Positions 8,689 to 18,082 are shown, counted from the stretch's first letter. The stretch is DNA of 64,000 nucleotides from Herbinix sp. (GCA_029256105.1 JAQSYO010000001.1:248001-312000); one strand, 5' to 3'. Notes: a model not told the origin generated them from the sequence alone. A program made the numbers and translations.

Positions 8689-8922
8689 CTATTTCTTTTC
8701 TATGGATACCCTCCATACCTCAGGACCTTCCTCGAGATACTTCCATTCGAATTTATCCGGTAATTCTATGATAAATTGATAGTGAAGCGGGCGGGGGTCA
8801 TGGTCATTGATCAATTCCATTTTTTCGCCTGGTTTTAAGGAATCAAAAGTATCTAAAATTACGGGATGCTTGTCCTTTGGTTCATAGATACGTGCATCTA
8901 CCTGCGCTTTAAAATCTTCCAT
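8689..8922 (-). CDS. DUF2249 domain protein
   Basis: A 77-residue soluble protein consisting of one DUF2249 domain, with the characteristic ILDTFDSLKPGEKMELINDHDPRPL segment split across residues 22-46 and a C-terminal EGPEVWRVSI strand. The fold resembles TusA; the domain is often found alone or fused to hemerythrin-like domains in anaerobes and its role is uncertain. AAGGAG precedes the ATG at 8922. It converges on galT and is monocistronic as far as can be seen. Confidence 0.85.
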   Translation of the reverse strand: MEDFKAQVDARIYEPKDKHPVILDTFDSLKPGEKMELINDHDPRPLHYQFIIELPDKFEWKYLEEGPEVWRVSIEKK

Positions 8923-9052
8923 ATTGTATTCTCCTTTGCTAACATCAGTGAGTTAAATAAGTACAACTAACCTGCTTCTGAGTGTATTTTATCGCTAGGG
9001 GAAACATATTAATATGATTTAAATCACAAATCACAATTCATTATTAGAACTG

Positions 9053-9838
9053 TTATTTATTAGAATTAGCATCACAGTCTAATTTGCAGCTTAGAATCTG
9101 ATCCACAGCAGCTTTAATTAATTTAATCTCCGTAGCCCCAGCAGTCAATCCATCAATTGCTGGCGGAACAAAGGAATTATCTAGTATTCTCCGTCGTAAG
9201 ATAAACTCATACCAAGTAGCAGCAACTGCGTAGCGACCATATACCAAACTCATATGAAACCCATCCCTGCAAAGGCTGAGTCCACCATTACCATAGTCAA
9301 ATTCAGGACGAGTTCGAAGTATTTGGATTACCTCGCCACAGGGAATGATTTTAACGGATAAATCATTCCCTACTTTCTGATAGGTCTCTACTATAGCCTG
9401 ATACATTAACTCTTGATTATTCTTATAATTTGAGAAGGCTGAATGTGTAGAATCTATCTCATAGGCCCAAGTTTGATGGAGAAGTTGCTCTGACTGTGGA
9501 GCATATTGTTTTATATAATTAGAGAGTTTTATTATGTAAGGGTAGTAGCTATTGATAATACCGCTATCATTACTTACCTGTTGCAAGGTCACATAGTCCC
9601 ATGCCTCTTCCTTTAAGGCCTCCAATATGGAAATTTTCTTACCGGTACTTTGTCCGTTTAATTCATAATCATAAAAGGCGGAATCATTTTCGAGATTGCG
9701 GCAATGAGTCTCAAGGGAACATCCGCCGATATAAAGATTCACAACTTTTAAGTCGATGTTATCCGCCTTAGCGATATTATACAGATAAGTGGTAGCATCT
9801 TGTGAGAAGCTGTTTCCAATTGCTAATATTTTAATCAT
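9053..9838 (-). CDS. DUF4886 / SGNH-hydrolase-like protein
   Basis: The 261-residue product begins KILAIGNSFSQDATTYLYNIA, where GNSFS resembles the nucleophile block of SGNH esterases, and later carries a DGFHMS segment that fits the C-terminal Asp-His block. DUF4886 members are thought to be carbohydrate esterases or related hydrolases. There is no signal peptide, so it is probably cytoplasmic. GGAGG precedes the ATG at 9838. No neighbour shares its strand closely enough to suggest an operon. Substrate unknown. Confidence 0.82.
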   Translation of the reverse strand: MIKILAIGNSFSQDATTYLYNIAKADNIDLKVVNLYIGGCSLETHCRNLENDSAFYDYELNGQSTGKKISILEALKEEAWDYVTLQQVSNDSGIINSYYPYIIKLSNYIKQYAPQSEQLLHQTWAYEIDSTHSAFSNYKNNQELMYQAIVETYQKVGNDLSVKIIPCGEVIQILRTRPEFDYGNGGLSLCRDGFHMSLVYGRYAVAATWYEFILRRRILDNSFVPPAIDGLTAGATEIKLIKAAVDQILSCKLDCDANSNK

Positions 9839-10063
9839 TGTCTTACCTCCAGGTTTTCTTTGTTATTTCAATGAGACTATTGCGTAGTATTGTAGATATC
9901 AGAGCTGGCCGCCATCATAGCATCTAAAATATGTGCCACACCGATTACTAAATTCACGTATGTATTATTTTAACATAATTAATAATAAAATTAAATAAAC
10001 TACTTGGAGTGTAGGAAAAATGATGTTATAATCTGCTCAATACGAGGAAAGGATAAAGGTCGA

Positions 10064-10564
10064 ATGAAGAACATAGTACTGATTGGAATGCCAGGCGCAG
10101 GAAAAAGCACGGTGGGTGTAATCCTGGCTAAGGTTTTAGGTTTTCATTTTATAGATTCAGATCTACTCATTCAGGAGCAAGAGCAGTGCCTTTTAAAAGA
10201 TATTATAGATCGCGATGGTCTTGAGGGTCTTATTGCGGTTGAGGAACAGGTAAATAGTGATATTAATACAGAGAATTCAGTGATTGCAACGGGAGGAAGT
10301 GTTATCTATGGCAGCCATGCAATGGAACATCTTAGAGATATCGGTATCGTAGTCTATATCCGATTAAGCTACGAGACAATAGACGATCGTCTCGGTAATA
10401 TTAAACAAAGAGGTGTCGTATTTCGAGAAGGGCAAACTTTGTTGTCTCTTTATGAGGAGCGCTGTCCTCTTTATGAAAAATATGCTCATTTCATTATTGA
10501 GGCCGAGGGGTTAGGAATGGAAGAGGTTATGGAAAAGATCGTGGAGAAGTGTACAAATAATTAA
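10064..10564 (+). CDS. Shikimate kinase-like P-loop kinase with altered substrate site
   Basis: The 166-residue product has the shikimate kinase layout: P-loop GMPGAGKST at 8-16, D31-x-D33 (FIDSD), a lid segment KQRGVVFREGQ and a C-terminal YEERCPLYEKYA. Two substrate residues of canonical AroK differ: the FRxxE segment reads LIAVEE, so its Arg is absent, and the GGG of ATGGG reads GGS. It may therefore be a shikimate kinase paralogue with another substrate. The ATG at 10064 follows AAAGG; the upstream extension to 10004 is not family-like. Monocistronic, ended by a terminator at 10578. Confidence 0.75.
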   Translation: MKNIVLIGMPGAGKSTVGVILAKVLGFHFIDSDLLIQEQEQCLLKDIIDRDGLEGLIAVEEQVNSDINTENSVIATGGSVIYGSHAMEHLRDIGIVVYIRLSYETIDDRLGNIKQRGVVFREGQTLLSLYEERCPLYEKYAHFIIEAEGLGMEEVMEKIVEKCTNN

Positions 10565-10577
10565 TAATTGAACTCAC

Positions 10578-10616
10578 AAAGTTGCTTCTGTTTACTACAA
10601 GATGCAACTTTTTTAT
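10578..10616 (+). terminator. Terminator after the shikimate kinase-like gene
   Basis: AAAGTTGC and GCAACTTT flank a loop that can extend pairing (TTCTGT / ACAAGA); TTTTTT follows. 10617-10805 holds no gene that I can see. Confidence 0.8.
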
Positions 10617-10805
10617 TAAATTTTACCATATTACAATAAAATAAAAAGCACTTGCCTTGAAATCATTAACAAGAAAAATAAGTTTTAAAGGAGTTAAGCA
10701 TAGTATAGCAAAAAAGGAATAAGAGACAAGGCCCTTATTCCTTCCTAAAAGTACTACAGTTATGAACGATTCTTTAAATTTGCCTAGATCGTGTTTTAAT
10801 GCCTT

Positions 10806-11297
10806 TTATTTCCACTCACAACCGGCTTCGAGGATTTGAACAAATTTCTCTAAGCCCACTTGATCAAGGGTATCAAAGCGTTCAACACTAGGACTGTCTA
10901 TATCGAGTACGCCAACGATGCTTCCATTAACACGGATAGGAACAACAATCTCTGAACGGGAAGCACTGTCACAGGCGATATGTCCAGGAAAAGCATGGAC
11001 ATCGGGTACCAGCTGTGTCTTCTCCTGCGATACGGCGGTTCCACAGACACCTTTACCAATGGGAATGTGAATACAGGCCGGTTTACCTTGGAACGGTCCG
11101 AGCAGTAGCTCATTATTATGCATTAAGTAGAAGCCCACCCAATTTATATCTTTTAGTGCTAGGTTAAGTAGGGCTGAAGCATTGCTGAGATTTGGTATCA
11201 TATTGGGCTCATCTTCCAACAAAGCTTTTAATTGCTCCTGAAGTAGATGGTAAAGCTCATTCTTATCTTCAGGGTACATGGAACTCATATCTTGCAT
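10806..11297 (-). CDS. msrC: Free methionine-(R)-sulfoxide reductase, GAF domain
   Basis: A single GAF domain of 163 residues reducing free Met-(R)-sulfoxide. The three family cysteines are present at residues 75 (KPACIHI), 85 (GKGVCGTA) and 109 (HIACDSASRSEIVVP), with the same spacing as the E. coli enzyme. GVLDIDSPSVERFD closes the domain. AAGGAGT lies 8 nt before the ATG at 11297. It is the last of three tightly spaced minus-strand genes (MBL, DUF3006, this gene), 40 bp after DUF3006, which suggests an operon with an oxidative stress theme. Confidence 0.93.
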   Translation of the reverse strand: MQDMSSMYPEDKNELYHLLQEQLKALLEDEPNMIPNLSNASALLNLALKDINWVGFYLMHNNELLLGPFQGKPACIHIPIGKGVCGTAVSQEKTQLVPDVHAFPGHIACDSASRSEIVVPIRVNGSIVGVLDIDSPSVERFDTLDQVGLEKFVQILEAGCEWK

Positions 11298-11337
11298 AGG
11301 ATACTCCTTATCATTACGTATTTTATAGTAGTATAAC

Positions 11338-11556
11338 CTATTCGAATAATCGACTCATTTTATCACGGATGCGTTTTTCTTTTATGGTTGTGGCTTCAGC
11401 CTCCATTTGGTACATTCCTTCATCATCTTGAATTAAGCAATCTCCTTCCTTGCAATTAAGGGGAAGTCGATATTTTGGGATCGAGATGGTAGACTTGTCC
11501 TCACTTTCGCAAATCGCATAGCTACCTTCAAAACGGTCAATCGTTAATTTAATCAT
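11338..11556 (-). CDS. DUF3006 domain protein
   Basis: A 72-residue protein with the DUF3006 pattern: an N-terminal beta strand LTIDRFEGSYAICE, PKYRLPLNCKEGDCL, and a basic C-terminal helix (IKEKRIRDKMSRLFE). DUF3006 genes commonly accompany ComEC-like metallo-beta-lactamase proteins, exactly as here: the MBL gene ends 15 bp upstream. Biochemical role unknown. Confidence 0.88.
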   Translation of the reverse strand: MIKLTIDRFEGSYAICESEDKSTISIPKYRLPLNCKEGDCLIQDDEGMYQMEAEATTIKEKRIRDKMSRLFE

Positions 11557-11571
11557 ATGGCATTCTCCTCT

Positions 11572-12489
11572 TTAGTTTTTTAAATCATTTTCAAGTATTT
11601 TATAGTCGTGAGTATTAACGGATATGTTCTTACCATCAGAAGTGAACACTACAGTCCCTTGTTCATCGGTACGATAGACTTTTATATTACGATCAAGCAT
11701 AGCCTGAAGAGTCTCCGCATGAGGGTGTCCATAATCATTATCCTTCCCAACATTTATCATAGCGTAGGTGGGATTTACAGCATCCAGAAAGGCTCCACTA
11801 CTACTATAAGCAGATCCGTGGTGTGCTAATTTAAGGACATCTGCGGACAAATCGATCCCACTTGACAACATCTCCTCCTCTGACATCTTACCGGCATCAC
11901 CAGTAAAAAGAAAGGACGTATTTCCAAAGGTAAGCTTTATTACAACACTGTAATTATTCAGGTCCTCATATTGGGGTGAATTCGGAGCAATTATTGTAAA
12001 GGTTGCTGATCCCAAATTATATTGATCACCAACCGCTGCCCTCGTAATTTTTAGATCATTCTCTTTAATTGCATCAAGTAGATCCTCAAAGGTATCAGTC
12101 GTATGGGTTGCGGAAGGCATAATTATCTTATCGATCTCAAATTCATTTAACACCGTATCCATTCCACCGATATGGTCACTATGCGGATGAGTTCCTATAA
12201 CATAGTCCAACTTTGTAATATGTTGCGATTCCAAATAATCAGCAACTATTTTACCTTTGTTGTTCTCACCGGCATCAATTAACATAGTAGCATCGTTCGC
12301 CTCGATTAATATTGCATCACCCTGTCCTACATCGATAAAATGTACTTCCACAATATCGGCTCGTTTAGAAGTTTCTAGGGGAGTCTCACTATCCGGTGTG
12401 TTTCGATAAAAATTAATAAATAAAGAGAGCACGGCCAGAAGAGCAATACTGCTGACACGGCCCAGGATCTGTTTTGTTTTTCTGTTCAT
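11572..12489 (-). CDS. ComEC/Rec2-like metallo-beta-lactamase fold hydrolase, membrane anchored
   Basis: The metal site GTHPHSDHIGG is clear, preceded by HFIDVGQGDAILIE and followed by FTGDAG and LKLAHHGSAYSSS, the ComEC C-terminal type of MBL domain. An N-terminal hydrophobic stretch (VSSIALLAVLSLFINFY) acts as signal or anchor, so the domain is extracytoplasmic. The ATG at 12489 follows GAGGAGAG; a 16-residue upstream extension is not membrane-like. It lacks the channel of real ComEC and so is not a DNA uptake channel by itself. Free-standing proteins of this type may be nucleases or phosphodiesterases. First gene of the MBL-DUF3006-msrC operon. Confidence 0.9.
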   Translation of the reverse strand: MNRKTKQILGRVSSIALLAVLSLFINFYRNTPDSETPLETSKRADIVEVHFIDVGQGDAILIEANDATMLIDAGENNKGKIVADYLESQHITKLDYVIGTHPHSDHIGGMDTVLNEFEIDKIIMPSATHTTDTFEDLLDAIKENDLKITRAAVGDQYNLGSATFTIIAPNSPQYEDLNNYSVVIKLTFGNTSFLFTGDAGKMSEEEMLSSGIDLSADVLKLAHHGSAYSSSGAFLDAVNPTYAMINVGKDNDYGHPHAETLQAMLDRNIKVYRTDEQGTVVFTSDGKNISVNTHDYKILENDLKN

Positions 12490-12605
12490 ATATTCTCTCC
12501 TCAATACTATTATATCGGGTTGAGCATTATATTTCAATGTATATATATTACTATACCTACATTAAAAGTACTCGGAAATAATCCTTAGGAGGGCTCATAA
12601 TATTG

Positions 12606-12638
12606 TATCAGTATTATAAATCGGATATAATACTGATA
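12606..12638. repeat. Perfect 12-bp inverted repeat with 7-nt spacer
   Basis: ATCAGTATTATA (12607-12618) and TATAATACTGAT (12626-12637) are exact complements; the pairing extends one base each way. It lies in the 400-bp region 12490-12890 between divergent genes, is not followed by T, and contains TATAAT, so it may overlap a promoter as an operator. The rest of 12490-12890 shows no gene. Confidence 0.7.
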
Positions 12639-12890
12639 TTATTATTGTACAAACTTTTGCTTTGAAGTATAGAAAAGATTGATAAAATCAGCTTCATGGT
12701 TATGGTATAGCTATGTGTTACGATAGGTTCCTACTGTTTTAGTGAAGTTTGGGATAATTGAACTGAAAAAGAATCATTATAGAGTTAGTATAGAGTTATT
12801 ACTGCTACATTAGGGTGGTGTTATGGAGAAATATAGATAGTATTTGGTAGATTAGTATTTACTGTATAAAACGAAATGAGGTGATTCGTT

Positions 12891-13451
12891 ATGAGATTAT
12901 TTACGGCGATTTTATTTAACAAGGAGATTATGGATTCTTTGTATGATTCGGTTGAGAGATTACGTAGTAGTGCTAAGAGTGGAACGTTTACAACAAAGGA
13001 AAATCTGCATCTCACAGTGAATTTTATAGGTGAGACGAAGCGGTTGAAGGAGGTTCAACAGGCAATGAAGCTGGCAGTGGAAAAAACGAAGGTAGGAAGT
13101 TTTGCGTTATCCATTGGTGGCTTTGGGAAGTTTAAACGGAAGGAAGGGGATATCTACTGGATCGGAGTGGAGAAGGAGCCTAGCTTATGGCGGCTTCAGA
13201 AGGAATTGGTGAAGGAGCTTAAGGAGATTGGTTTTTTTGATGTTGATGACAAGGATTACAAGCCACATTTGACGCTTGGAAGAAGGGTGATTGTCCATGA
13301 GGAGTTTAATGAGAGTAAGTTTGAACTAGGGATTACTTCAATGCAGATGGAAGTTGCTAGGTTAAGCTTGATGAAGTCGGAGCGAATTCAGGGTAAATTG
13401 GTTTATACTGAGATTTATCACATTGGACTTGATAATAGCATAGATAAATAA
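12891..13451 (+). CDS. thpR: RNA 2',3'-cyclic phosphodiesterase (2H family)
   Basis: A 186-residue LigT/ThpR-type protein with both catalytic His-x-Thr-x motifs, HLTVNFIG at about residue 43 and HLTLGRRV at about residue 125. It opens cyclic phosphates on RNA ends in the cytoplasm. GAGGTG precedes the ATG. It is followed on the same strand by the YaiI-family gene after 133 bp, probably a separate transcript. Confidence 0.92.
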   Translation: MRLFTAILFNKEIMDSLYDSVERLRSSAKSGTFTTKENLHLTVNFIGETKRLKEVQQAMKLAVEKTKVGSFALSIGGFGKFKRKEGDIYWIGVEKEPSLWRLQKELVKELKEIGFFDVDDKDYKPHLTLGRRVIVHEEFNESKFELGITSMQMEVARLSLMKSERIQGKLVYTEIYHIGLDNSIDK

Positions 13452-13584
13452 CAAAATTTCCTTTGAAGGGTTTCGTTCTTATTTCCTATCATTTTCAATA
13501 TTCTTATAGAGGATATAACATTGTTGAACACCTTTTGTTGTGGTATTATTGAACTATCTTATAAGAATGAGCGGAGATAATAAA

Positions 13585-14043
13585 ATGAAAATATTAGTGG
13601 ATGCAGATGCGTGCCCGGTGAAGGATATCATTGAAAGCATCGCTGCAAAATTACAGATACCGGTAGTTATGTTAATAGATACAAGTCATATTTTAACATC
13701 AAATTATAGTGAGGTTATATCAATAAGTAAGGCACCGGATGCGGTGGATTTTGCTTTGATTAACCGTACCTCGAAGGGGGATATTGTTGTGTCTCAAGAT
13801 TATGGAGTTGCTGCCATGGCACTTGGAAAAGGGGCTTATGCAATTCATCCGGGGGGTAAAGTGTATACGGATAATAATATTGATGTGATGCTAATGGAGA
13901 GGGATATAGCGAAGAGATGCCGTAGAGCAGGAGAACGCATAGGTGGTCATACCAAGAAACGCACCTCAGCTGATAATGACCGGTTTACAAACTCTTTTAC
14001 CATGATTTGTAAGAAAGCGATGGATCAAAACTCGATACAATGA
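13585..14043 (+). CDS. YaiI/YqxD (UPF0178) family protein
   Basis: A 152-residue protein starting MKILVDADACPVKDII, the hallmark of the family, with the acidic VSQDYGVA cluster and the C-terminal RRAGERIGGHTKKRT motif. The fold is PIN-like and a nuclease role is suspected, not proven. The ATG at 13585 follows GCGGAG; a 15-residue extension from 13540 is not conserved in character. Confidence 0.92.
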   Translation: MKILVDADACPVKDIIESIAAKLQIPVVMLIDTSHILTSNYSEVISISKAPDAVDFALINRTSKGDIVVSQDYGVAAMALGKGAYAIHPGGKVYTDNNIDVMLMERDIAKRCRRAGERIGGHTKKRTSADNDRFTNSFTMICKKAMDQNSIQ

Positions 14044-14167
14044 TAAACGGAATCTTGCTTTATCTATCCATTAGTACGTTAAAAAATGATTATCAAGTGA
14101 TTAACAATACAAATGTAAAAATATCCCATAATTTACTACACTTGTAGAGCTTCAGGAAGGGAATAAT

Positions 14168-15937
14168 ATGATTCGTTTAGCGAAGTATTTAAAACATTTT
14201 AAAAAAGAAGTTATCTTTGGACCACTTTTTAAATTATTGGAGGCAATCTTTGAATTGATTGTACCGCTTGTCATGGCTTCTGTAATAGACATTGGAATTA
14301 AGAATGGAGATAAAACCTATGTACTCCAAAGAGGAGGTATTATCCTTCTTCTTGGAGTCGTAGGCTTGATTTTTGCGCTTATTTGTCAATATAGTGCTGC
14401 CAAGGCGTCCCAAGGGTTTGGCACAATGGTTCGTAATGATTTGTTTGCACATGTTAATACACTTTCCCATGCTGAACTAGATCAGTTGGGTACAAACAAG
14501 TTGATTACGGTTATAACGAATGACGTAAACCAGATGCAGCTGGCGGTAGCTATGCTGATCCGATTGGTTGTTAGAGCTCCTTTTCTTGTAATTGGTGCAA
14601 CGGCGATGGCAATGATGATGGACTTAAAGCTTTCCATGATATTTCTTGCGGTTGCTCCGATTGTAGCGCTTTTGCTTTTTGTTATTATGAAGAAATCCAT
14701 TCCCTTTTACCGCACCAGGCAAAAGGTGCTCGACAAGATATCCTTACTGACGAGGGAAAACCTCACGGGTGCAAGAGTAATTCGTGCATTTTCCAGACAG
14801 GAGAAAGAGGAAGAACGCTTTGATGAAGCGAATGAGGAAGCAGCGCAAATCGCTATCCGAGTGGGAAAACTGTCCGCACTCTTAAGTCCAGCTACCTTTG
14901 TGGCAATGAATGTAGCAATCATTGCAATACTTTGGTTTGGTGGTAAACGTGTTGATACGGGCAGCCTATCACAGGGTGAAGTAATCGCGTTCGTAAATTA
15001 TATGACGCAGATTTCCTTAGCACTGGTAGTTGTTGCTAATCTTGTCATTATATTTACGAAAGCAAGTGCCTCAGCAATGAGAATTAATAAAATCTTTGAC
15101 ACAAAAACCTCTTTACAGGAAGGTAGTAGAAGCAAAGAAGAAAGTGATGCAATTTACGAAGGAGTAATTACAAATACAGGAGATAAGGTTCCACTATTTT
15201 CACTCCATCAGGTATCTTTTGCTTACCCAGATTCAGAGGAATATGCGTTGGAAGATATCAATGTAGATATTTTTGAAGGGGAGACAGTAGGTGTTATTGG
15301 AGGAACAGGTTCTGGTAAATCTACTTTGGTAAATCTACTTCCACGTATGTATGACGTCACTAAGGGAGAGATTAGAATAGATGAAATCCCGATAAAGGAG
15401 TATACCTTTGATGCGCTTCGCAAGCAATTTGGTGTGGCTCCTCAGAAAGCAGTACTGTTCTATGGAAGTATCCTAAACAATCTTAGGTGGGCAAAGGAGG
15501 ATGCAACTGAGGAGGAGATAAAGAAGGCGGTAGAGATTGCTCAAGCAAGGGAATTTATTGAGAAGATGCCAAATCAGTATGAAACCTTGGTTATGCAGGG
15601 AGGCAAGAACTTATCCGGTGGCCAGAGGCAGCGGCTCACCATTGCAAGAGCCTTGGTTGGAAGCCCAAGAGTTCTAATACTAGATGATAGTGCCAGCGCA
15701 CTTGATTATACAACAGATGCAAGTCTTCGCAAGGCTTTACGGGAAAACTGCAAGGACATGACAGTTATTATGGTATCTCAAAGAGCAGGAACGATTAAAA
15801 ATGCGGACAAGATTATTGTCTTAGAAGAGGGCAAAATTGCTGGAATAGGAAAACATAGTGAACTCTTACATAAATGTGAGGTTTATAGAGAAATATGTCT
15901 ATCTCAATTAAGCGAAGAGGAGGTTAATCGATCATGA
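14168..15937 (+). CDS. ABC exporter half-transporter, subunit with degenerate ATP site
   Basis: A 589-residue membrane-spanning domain of six helices fused to a nucleotide-binding domain. Walker A GGTGSGKST is near residue 378 and the signature LSGGQRQR near 483 is canonical, but the Walker B motif VLILDD has Asp instead of the catalytic Glu and the switch reads VSQRAG with Gln instead of His. That is the pattern of TM287 in TM287/288, and of other heterodimeric multidrug exporters. The ATG follows GGAAGGGA. It overlaps the next gene by four bases (ATGA), implying translational coupling and a heterodimer. Confidence 0.94.
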   Translation: MIRLAKYLKHFKKEVIFGPLFKLLEAIFELIVPLVMASVIDIGIKNGDKTYVLQRGGIILLLGVVGLIFALICQYSAAKASQGFGTMVRNDLFAHVNTLSHAELDQLGTNKLITVITNDVNQMQLAVAMLIRLVVRAPFLVIGATAMAMMMDLKLSMIFLAVAPIVALLLFVIMKKSIPFYRTRQKVLDKISLLTRENLTGARVIRAFSRQEKEEERFDEANEEAAQIAIRVGKLSALLSPATFVAMNVAIIAILWFGGKRVDTGSLSQGEVIAFVNYMTQISLALVVVANLVIIFTKASASAMRINKIFDTKTSLQEGSRSKEESDAIYEGVITNTGDKVPLFSLHQVSFAYPDSEEYALEDINVDIFEGETVGVIGGTGSGKSTLVNLLPRMYDVTKGEIRIDEIPIKEYTFDALRKQFGVAPQKAVLFYGSILNNLRWAKEDATEEEIKKAVEIAQAREFIEKMPNQYETLVMQGGKNLSGGQRQRLTIARALVGSPRVLILDDSASALDYTTDASLRKALRENCKDMTVIMVSQRAGTIKNADKIIVLEEGKIAGIGKHSELLHKCEVYREICLSQLSEEEVNRS

Positions 15938-17682
15938 TAAATGACAAAAAGACCTCAGTTCTGAAAAGACTTTTAACCTATACCAAGCCCTACCGTGTAT
16001 CCATGATAGTAGCGTTACTTTGTGCAATCCTTAGTGTGACACTTTCCTTACTGACCCCAATTCTTATTGGTAGAGCAGTTGATTATATTCTGGAACCTGG
16101 AAAGGTTGATTTTGAAGGCATTCGTGGGATATTAGGGTGGCTGGCATTCGCAATTGGTGGTAGTGCACTTTTTCAATGGATGATGACCTTTCACACCAAT
16201 CGAATAACCTTTCATACGGTGAAGGACCTCAGAACGAGGGCATTTAAACAACTAAATAAAGTTCCGTTAAAATACATCGACCAAAATTCACATGGAAATA
16301 TCATAAATCGCATGGTAAATGATATCGATGCAGTTTCGGATGGTCTATTACAAGGTTTTGCACAATTATTTACCGGTGTGGTAACCATCGTAGGTACCAT
16401 AATATTTATGCTATCCATTAATATAAGGATTGGATTAGCGGTTATCATACTTACGCCTCTTTCCCTCTTTGTGGCTGCCTTTATCTCAAAGCGTATCTAC
16501 AATAAATTCAGCGAGCAGTCGAAAATCAAGGGAGAGATGAGTGGTCTAATAGAAGAAATGGTGGGAAACCAGAAGCTGGTGAAGACTTTCTCGTATGAAG
16601 ATAGAGCCATCCGCCGTTTTGAAGAGATTAACCAGAGGCTTCATAAATGTGGAGTTGCAGCACAGTTTTACTCTTCCCTTACGAACCCATGTACTAGATT
16701 TGTCAATGGCATTGTTTATGCGACGGTTGGTATCTTAGGTGCATTTACAGCGATTCAAGGTTTAATCTCCGTAGGTCAGCTATCAAGCTTCTTAGCTTAT
16801 GCCAATCAATATACCAAGCCTTTCAATGAAATATCCGGAGTAATCACGGAGCTACAATCAGCACTTGCTTCAGCTCAAAGGGTTTTTGCGTTAATCGATG
16901 AGGTGACTGAAAGCTCCGAGGAAGGATTACTGGAAGAAGTGAAAGTGGATGGTAGTGTTACCTTAAAGGGAGTGGATTTTTCTTATGAAGCGCAAGTATC
17001 CCTGATTGAGAATTTGAATTTGAGTGTATTGCCCGGGCAGCGAATCGCAATTGTTGGTCCGACAGGTTGTGGAAAGACAACAATCATAAACCTGTTGATG
17101 CGTTTTTATGATGCGGAGGCCGGAGAGATTAAGGTCAATCATACAAATATCAAAGATATGAGGAGAAAGACGCTTCGCGGTATGTATGGAATGGTATTAC
17201 AGGATACTTGGTTATTTAATGGCACGGTAAGAGATAATATCGCTTATGGTAAGGAGCATGCAACGGAAGAGGAAATTGTAAGTGCTGCAAAAGCAGCCCA
17301 TGCGCATAGCTTCATAAAGAGGTTACCCAAAGGTTATGATACAATGCTGACGGAAGATGGTGGAAATATATCGCAGGGACAGAAACAGCTGTTAAGTATT
17401 GCAAGAGTGATGCTAACGAAGCCTTCGATGCTTATTCTTGATGAAGCGACCAGTAATATCGATACCAGAACGGAAATATATATCCAGAAAGCCTTTGCAA
17501 AGTTAATGGAGGGACGGACCAGCTTTATCGTAGCGCACCGATTATCAACGATTAAGGAATCCGATATTATCCTGGTAATGAACAGCGGAAAGATTATCGA
17601 GCAGGGAAGTCATGAGGCTTTATTGGAGAAGAAGGGTTTCTATGCACAGTTGTATCATAGTCAATTTGCAGTGACGGATTAG
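15934..17682 (+). CDS. ABC exporter half-transporter, catalytically competent subunit
   Basis: The 582-residue partner of the preceding protein. Six helices, then GPTGCGKTT, ISQGQKQL (signature with Gln in place of the first Gly), LILDEATSN with the catalytic Glu, and AHRLSTI with the switch His. The signature faces the partner's degenerate site in the dimer, so only one of the two sites would hydrolyse ATP, as in TM287/288, BmrCD and LmrCD. Substrate unknown; drugs or lipids are typical. Confidence 0.94.
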   Translation: MINDKKTSVLKRLLTYTKPYRVSMIVALLCAILSVTLSLLTPILIGRAVDYILEPGKVDFEGIRGILGWLAFAIGGSALFQWMMTFHTNRITFHTVKDLRTRAFKQLNKVPLKYIDQNSHGNIINRMVNDIDAVSDGLLQGFAQLFTGVVTIVGTIIFMLSINIRIGLAVIILTPLSLFVAAFISKRIYNKFSEQSKIKGEMSGLIEEMVGNQKLVKTFSYEDRAIRRFEEINQRLHKCGVAAQFYSSLTNPCTRFVNGIVYATVGILGAFTAIQGLISVGQLSSFLAYANQYTKPFNEISGVITELQSALASAQRVFALIDEVTESSEEGLLEEVKVDGSVTLKGVDFSYEAQVSLIENLNLSVLPGQRIAIVGPTGCGKTTIINLLMRFYDAEAGEIKVNHTNIKDMRRKTLRGMYGMVLQDTWLFNGTVRDNIAYGKEHATEEEIVSAAKAAHAHSFIKRLPKGYDTMLTEDGGNISQGQKQLLSIARVMLTKPSMLILDEATSNIDTRTEIYIQKAFAKLMEGRTSFIVAHRLSTIKESDIILVMNSGKIIEQGSHEALLEKKGFYAQLYHSQFAVTD

Positions 17683-17712
17683 TGGGAATAATAACAATAT
17701 AAGTCTGATGGT

Positions 17713-17785
17713 AAGAAGAAGGTCTTTTACAGAAAAAGTTTGTATCATAATTTGGTACTAAACTTTTACAAGAGGATCTTCTTCT
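17713..17785 (+). terminator. Long imperfect hairpin after the ABC pair
   Basis: AGAAGAAGGTC and an inner AAAAGTTTGTA pair with TAAACTTTT and GATCTTCTTCT. A smaller CAGCTTA/TAAGCTG hairpin follows at 17802-17820 with an A/T-rich tail. Probable transcript end. Confidence 0.55.
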
Positions 17786-17943
17786 ATTAATTATATGTAA
17801 ACAGCTTAAATAGATAAGCTGGTTAAAAAAATATTCAGATGCCAATTACATAAACTATCGTCAATATTTCTATATATAATTGGTTCTTTACAAAGAAAGT
17901 AAAATACTACGGGGCTGCTTGCATAATGGGGATCCGTAAAATA

Positions 17944-17955
17944 GAACAGACATTC
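17944..17955. promoter_or_regulatory. LexA (SOS) box-like site
   Basis: GAACAGACATTC matches the Firmicutes LexA core GAAC-N4-GTTC with one mismatch and ends 10 bp upstream of the uvrB -35 element. uvrB is a classic SOS gene, which supports the call. Confidence 0.5.
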
Positions 17956-17965
17956 GAAAATTGTG

Positions 17966-17994
17966 TTGATTTTACATTCTTGCTATGGTATAAT
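17966..17994 (+). promoter_or_regulatory. uvrB promoter
   Basis: TTGATT, a 17-nt spacer and TATAAT, with an extended -10 TGG just before the hexamer. A strong sigma-A type promoter about 90 bp before the start codon. Confidence 0.8.
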
Positions 17995-18082
17995 TACAGC
18001 ATTCAAATTGAGATAAAGGTGTGGTGTTTCCATTAATGGTTACACTTTATAGATAGGAAGTAGCAAGGAGGTAATGTGTAGT

